Shown: one piece after another, positions 61,061-64,000 of the stretch | Layout of the letters: each line of letters starts with the position of its first letter | How positions within the stretch are numbered: the first letter of the stretch is position 1 | Assembly: GCF_900090195.1 (NCBI RefSeq) | Contig: NZ_LT607803.1 | Span: 4,490,229 to 4,554,228 of the forward strand | Length of the DNA stretch: 64,000 nucleotides | Source of the DNA: Variovorax sp. HW608 | GTDB lineage: Bacteria; Pseudomonadota; Gammaproteobacteria; Burkholderiales; Burkholderiaceae_C | Reading direction: 5' to 3' | Made by a program: the position numbers and the translations under genes | The notes under the pieces: generated by a model | Told to the model about the DNA's origin: nothing | The model's database searches: none | The model's input: the letters and a program-made list of their open reading frames with translations, nothing else

Positions 61061-61409
61061 CCCCCACTGCGTCTTCTGCAAGATCATCGAAGGGAAGATT
61101 CCTTCCCGCAAGGTCTACGAGGACGAGGAGCTTGTCGCCTTCCATGACATCGCGCCGTGGGCGCCGGTGCACTTCATGATCGTGCCCAAGCGCCACGTTC
61201 CCTCGATGGCCCAGGTCACTTCGGACGATGCCGCGCTGCTCGGACGGATCATGACGCTGGCTCCGAAACTGGCGATCGAGCAGGGCTGCAGGCCGTATCC
61301 GGAGGGCGGTTTCCGCATCGTGGTCAATACCGGTGCCGAAGCCGGCCAGGAAGTCCACCATCTGCATGTCCACGTCATGGGCGGTCCGCGTCCCTGGCTC
61401 AGAGGTTGA
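61050..61409 (+). CDS. HIT-family nucleotide hydrolase (HinT-like)
   Basis: A 119-residue histidine-triad protein. It starts MSSDPHCVFCKIIEGKIPSR, with the zinc-type cysteines, then AFHDIAPWAPVHFMIVPKRH, and ends with the triad VHHLHVHVMGG, which holds the catalytic central His. HinT proteins hydrolyse aminoacyl- or amino-AMP compounds. It overlaps the preceding gene by 11 bp. hisE-...-HIT-tatABC is a common Burkholderiales order. Confidence 0.95.
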   Translation: MSSDPHCVFCKIIEGKIPSRKVYEDEELVAFHDIAPWAPVHFMIVPKRHVPSMAQVTSDDAALLGRIMTLAPKLAIEQGCRPYPEGGFRIVVNTGAEAGQEVHHLHVHVMGGPRPWLRG

Positions 61410-61443
61410 TATCCGCCTTGTCGGGCGGCATTTGCGCGCCGAC

Positions 61444-61449
61444 TAAAAT
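61444..61449 (+). promoter_or_regulatory. -10 box of tatABC
   Basis: TAAAAT (five of six matches to TATAAT) lies 25 nt before the tatA ATG, with AGGAG nearer the start. TTGTCG is seen 20 nt upstream, a longer spacing than usual. Confidence 0.4.
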
Positions 61450-61474
61450 TGTTCACATTCTTCAGGAGTAATCC

Positions 61475-61711
61475 ATGGGCTCACTTTCCATCTGGCACTG
61501 GCTGATCGTGCTGCTGGTCGTCGTGATGATTTTCGGCACCAAGAAGCTTCGCAACATCGGGTCCGACCTCGGCGGCGCCGTCAAGGGTTTCAAGGACGGC
61601 ATGAAGGACGGCTCGGCCCCCGAAACGCCGCCGGCGCCGAACGCGCAGGTCACCAACAACGCGGCGGCCGACAAGTCGACGATCGACGTCGAAGCGCGCC
61701 AGAAGTCCTGA
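61475..61711 (+). CDS. tatA: twin-arginine translocase subunit TatA
   Basis: Pore-forming subunit of the Tat system. The 78-residue protein starts [20 protein letters not shown], with one N-terminal helix, then the [20 protein letters not shown] amphipathic helix typical of TatA, and an acidic tail. AGGAG lies 7 nt before ATG. Operon with tatB and tatC; MsrP in this window is a predicted substrate. Confidence 0.96.
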   Translation: MGSLSIWHWLIVLLVVVMIFGTKKLRNIGSDLGGAVKGFKDGMKDGSAPETPPAPNAQVTNNAAADKSTIDVEARQKS

Positions 61712-61724
61712 GCGACAGCCGTCC

Positions 61725-62183
61725 GTGATCGATCTCGGCATCTCGAAGCTTGCGCTGATCGGCGCCATTGCGCTGATCGTTCTCGGGCCGGAAAAGCTCC
61801 CGCGGGTGGCGCGCACGGTCGGCACCTTGCTCGGCAAGGCGCAGCGCTACGTGAACGACGTCAAGGCCGAGGTCAATCGCTCGATGGACCTCGACGAGCT
61901 GCGCAGGATGAAGGACACGGTGCAGGATGCCGCCCGCGAGGTCGAGCACAGCATCCAGTCCGGCGCGAGCGAGCTCGAAAAGCAGTTCGCCGATGTCGGC
62001 CAGTCGTTCTCCGAATCTGTCGAGGCAGCGCCGGTCTACCCCGAGTACAAGCATCCGCGCAAGAACTGGCGCCTGAAGCAGGGCGCCACGCCGCAGTGGT
62101 ACAAGGCCCGCAACGGTGTGCGCACCAAGGCGCTTTCAGGCGCGGCGCGCGTGGCGCGCTACCGCCCCCACAAGATCAACTAG
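61725..62183 (+). CDS. tatB: Sec-independent translocase subunit TatB
   Basis: With TatC it forms the receptor for twin-arginine signals. The 152-residue protein starts at GTG 61725 and reads [20 protein letters not shown] followed by [12 protein letters not shown], the conserved hinge and amphipathic helix. A long charged region (about 50-100) and a basic tail, longer than in E. coli TatA, follow. 13 nt after tatA. Confidence 0.95.
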   Translation: MIDLGISKLALIGAIALIVLGPEKLPRVARTVGTLLGKAQRYVNDVKAEVNRSMDLDELRRMKDTVQDAAREVEHSIQSGASELEKQFADVGQSFSESVEAAPVYPEYKHPRKNWRLKQGATPQWYKARNGVRTKALSGAARVARYRPHKIN

Positions 62184-62240
62184 CTCCGGCGGCGATCCGC
62201 TCGCGCCCCGCGCGTCCCGAGTTCCCGACCGCGCCCCCAC

Positions 62241-63038
62241 ATGGCTGACCCCACAGACAAGAACAAAGAAGACGAACTGGCTGGCACGGAACAGCCCTTC
62301 GTCCAACACCTGATGGAGCTGCGGGACCGCCTGCTCTATTGCATCTATGGTCTTGCGGTCGCCGGCGTGCTGCTCGCCATCTGGCCGGGGCCGAGCGGCC
62401 TGATCGACCTGATCGCGGTGCCGATCCGCGCCCACATGCCGCACGACGCGAAGCTGATCGCCATCGGCGTCTTCTCGCCCTTCTTCGTGCCGCTGAAGGT
62501 GCTGCTGATGACGGCGGTGCTGCTGGCGCTGCCCTGGCTCATGTACCAGTGCTGGATGTTCGTGGCGCCGGGGCTCTACAGCCACGAAAAGCGGTTCGCG
62601 CTGCCGCTGATCATCTTCGGCAGCCTGCTGGCCTATGCCGGCATTGCCTTCGTGCAGTTCTTCGTGCTGGACAAGATGTTCGGCTTCATCCAGAGATTCA
62701 CGCCCGCGGCGGTCGCGGCCACGCCCGACATCGCGTCCTACGTGGAGGCGATCCTGTCGCTCTACATCGCCTTCGGTGTGGCGTTCCAGGTGCCGATCGT
62801 GGTGATGCTGCTGGTGCGCTTCGACATGGTCACGATCGAGAAGCTGCGCTCCTTCCGTGGCTATTTCATCGTCGTCGCGTTCGTCGTCGCGGCGGTGCTC
62901 ACGCCGCCGGACGTCGTTTCGCAACTGGCGCTCGCCATCCCGATGTGCCTGCTGTACGAGGTCGGCATCGTCGGGGCGCGCTACTTCACCAAGTACAGCA
63001 AGGCGCCCGAAGAGAGCGCCGATTCCGCCCAGTCCTGA
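62241..63038 (+). CDS. tatC: Sec-independent translocase subunit TatC
   Basis: Six-helix core of the Tat receptor, 265 residues. The signal-binding N-terminal region FVQHLMELRDRLLY holds the conserved HLxELR motif, with later SPFFVPLKVLLMTAVLLALP and FVVAAVLTPPDVVSQ. 57 nt after tatB. It converges on the protease gene with a 16-nt gap and no clear terminator. Confidence 0.97.
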   Translation: MADPTDKNKEDELAGTEQPFVQHLMELRDRLLYCIYGLAVAGVLLAIWPGPSGLIDLIAVPIRAHMPHDAKLIAIGVFSPFFVPLKVLLMTAVLLALPWLMYQCWMFVAPGLYSHEKRFALPLIIFGSLLAYAGIAFVQFFVLDKMFGFIQRFTPAAVAATPDIASYVEAILSLYIAFGVAFQVPIVVMLLVRFDMVTIEKLRSFRGYFIVVAFVVAAVLTPPDVVSQLALAIPMCLLYEVGIVGARYFTKYSKAPEESADSAQS

Positions 63039-63054
63039 GCGGATCCCCGGGCCG

Positions 63055-64000
63055 TTATTCGCTGTCCGGCGCGCGCCGGATCTGCGATTTCGGCCGTGAA
63101 CCCGGCGTGACGTCCAGTTCCAGCTTGTCGCCGCCGCGCTGCAGCGCGAAGCGCGTGGCACTGCCCGGCTTGAGTCCGGCGACGGCCGTCAGCAGTTCCT
63201 GAACATTGCCGATGTTCTTGTCGCCGACGCCGGTGATGACGTCGCCGGGACGCACCCCGGCCTTGGCCGCGGGGCCGTTCTGCAGCACGCCGGTGATGAT
63301 GACGCCGGTACGGGCCTTCACGCCGAAGGTCTCCGCCAGTTCCGGCGAAAGATCGTTCGGTTCCACCCCGATCCAGCCGCGCGTGACCCGGCCGGACTTC
63401 ACGATGTCCTCCAGCACCTGCTTGGCCGTCGAGACTGGAATGGCGAACCCGATCCCCATGCTGCCGCCCGAGCGGGAAAAGATCGCGGTGTTGATTCCCT
63501 CGAGATTCCCGTAGACGTCGATCAGCGCGCCGCCCGAATTGCCGGGGTTGATCGCGGCATCGGTCTGGATGAAGTTCTCGAAGGTGTTGATGCCGAGCTT
63601 GTTGCGGCCGAGCGCCGACACGATGCCGCTCGTGACAGTCTGGCCGACGCCGAACGGATTGCCGATGGCGAGTACCTGGTCGCCGACCTGCAGCGCGTCG
63701 GAGTTGCCCAGCACGACCACGGGCAGCTTGTCGAGCTCGATCTTGAGGACCGCGAGGTCGGTCTCGGGGTCCGTGCCGATCACCTTGCCGCGCGCGTGGC
63801 GGCCGTCGTTGAGCGTGACGTCGATCTCGTCCGCGCCGTCCACGACATGGTTGTTGGTCAGGATGTAGCCCTCGCCACTGACGATCACGCCGCTGCCGAG
63901 GCCGACCTGGGGCTGGTCCGTGCCCTGGTCGCCGAAGAAGAAGCGGAACCAGGGATCGCTGTTGCGCGGATTGAGCTGGGCCGCCTTGCTGGTGTTGATG
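63055..64000 (-). CDS. DegP/DegS-type trypsin-like serine protease, N-terminus outside the window
   Basis: The last 315 codons of an HtrA-family periplasmic protease. The catalytic triad is visible: His in TNNHVVDGAD, Asp in PETDLAVLKI, and Ser in INPGNSGGALID. One PDZ domain (GVIITGVLQNGPAAKAG, RPGDVITGVGD) ends the protein, which fits DegS- or AlgW-like single-PDZ members rather than two-PDZ DegP. The N-terminal signal or anchor lies to the right of the window. The GTG near 63888 is internal; the frame continues upstream to the window edge. Confidence 0.93.
   Translation of the reverse strand, partial: INTSKAAQLNPRNSDPWFRFFFGDQGTDQPQVGLGSGVIVSGEGYILTNNHVVDGADEIDVTLNDGRHARGKVIGTDPETDLAVLKIELDKLPVVVLGNSDALQVGDQVLAIGNPFGVGQTVTSGIVSALGRNKLGINTFENFIQTDAAINPGNSGGALIDVYGNLEGINTAIFSRSGGSMGIGFAIPVSTAKQVLEDIVKSGRVTRGWIGVEPNDLSPELAETFGVKARTGVIITGVLQNGPAAKAGVRPGDVITGVGDKNIGNVQELLTAVAGLKPGSATRFALQRGGDKLELDVTPGSRPKSQIRRAPDSE

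Overview
The window is a 64 kb piece of GC-rich chromosome. Gene content and order point to a betaproteobacterium of the Burkholderiales, most likely Comamonadaceae close to Variovorax. The indicators are pilMNOPQ-aroK-aroB-dgt-gltBD, an mla operon that contains mlaA, short-form hisG, a split his operon ending in tatABC, and system II cytochrome c assembly (resB/ccsB) beside cytochrome c4. The genus is an inference; no rRNA, tRNA, phage, integrase or CRISPR array was seen. Almost everything is housekeeping, with a few accessory insertions. No stretch longer than 300 bases lacks a gene.

Layout. 1-2.8 kb (minus): start of groL, groES with a CIRCE operator, an FHA protein, small ORFs, a coding repeat, a secreted protein and a response regulator. 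2.9-6.3 kb (minus): phosphoglucomutase and a phospholipase D-type lipoprotein, separated by a long perfect palindrome. 6.4-9.1 kb: TonB receptor of the YncD/PqqU type and a phosphoribosyltransferase. 9.2-14 kb: metK with a structured leader, two LpxL-type acyltransferases, an alpha/beta hydrolase and engB. 14.1-20.2 kb: cytochrome c4, resB-ccsB, msrPQ. 20.2-24.5 kb: lysA-lptM, cyaY, mrcA. 24.7-36 kb: pilMNOPQ, aroK, aroB, dgt, an MFS transporter, a DUF1415 protein, a methyltransferase and a RAYT transposase. 36.2-42.6 kb: gltB and gltD. 42.7-48.6 kb: mlaFEDACB and a YadG/YadH-like exporter. 48.6-60.7 kb: ibaG, murA and hisGDCBHA...FIE, interrupted by a dctA/binding-protein pair and a mutarotase. 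60.7-64 kb: small membrane protein, HIT protein, tatABC and a DegP-like protease cut by the window end.

How genes work together. mlaFEDACB forms the retrograde phospholipid pathway of the outer membrane, and the LpxL-type enzymes, lptM, murA and mrcA also serve the envelope. pilM-Q make the alignment complex and secretin of type IV pili. resB/ccsB attach haem to c-type cytochromes such as the c4 upstream. MsrP, with a twin-arginine signal, would be exported by the TatABC encoded at the end of the window.

Most unusual signal: a family of short GC-rich repeats sharing the exact 16-mer GCCGGGCCGCCCCAAG. Three copies sit inside ATGA stop/start junctions of co-directional genes (after the 2.0 kb gene, mlaF-mlaE, yadG-yadH). 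Each forms a small open frame (40, 40 and 29 codons) that starts on the upstream gene's ATGA and ends on the downstream gene's ATGA, so translational coupling appears to be kept. An 81-bp-period tandem of the same family is inserted in frame in ccsB. A second notable signal is a group of genes (lptM, aroB, yeaD, hisI) whose -10-like box lies exactly 6 nt before ATG, suggesting leaderless mRNAs.
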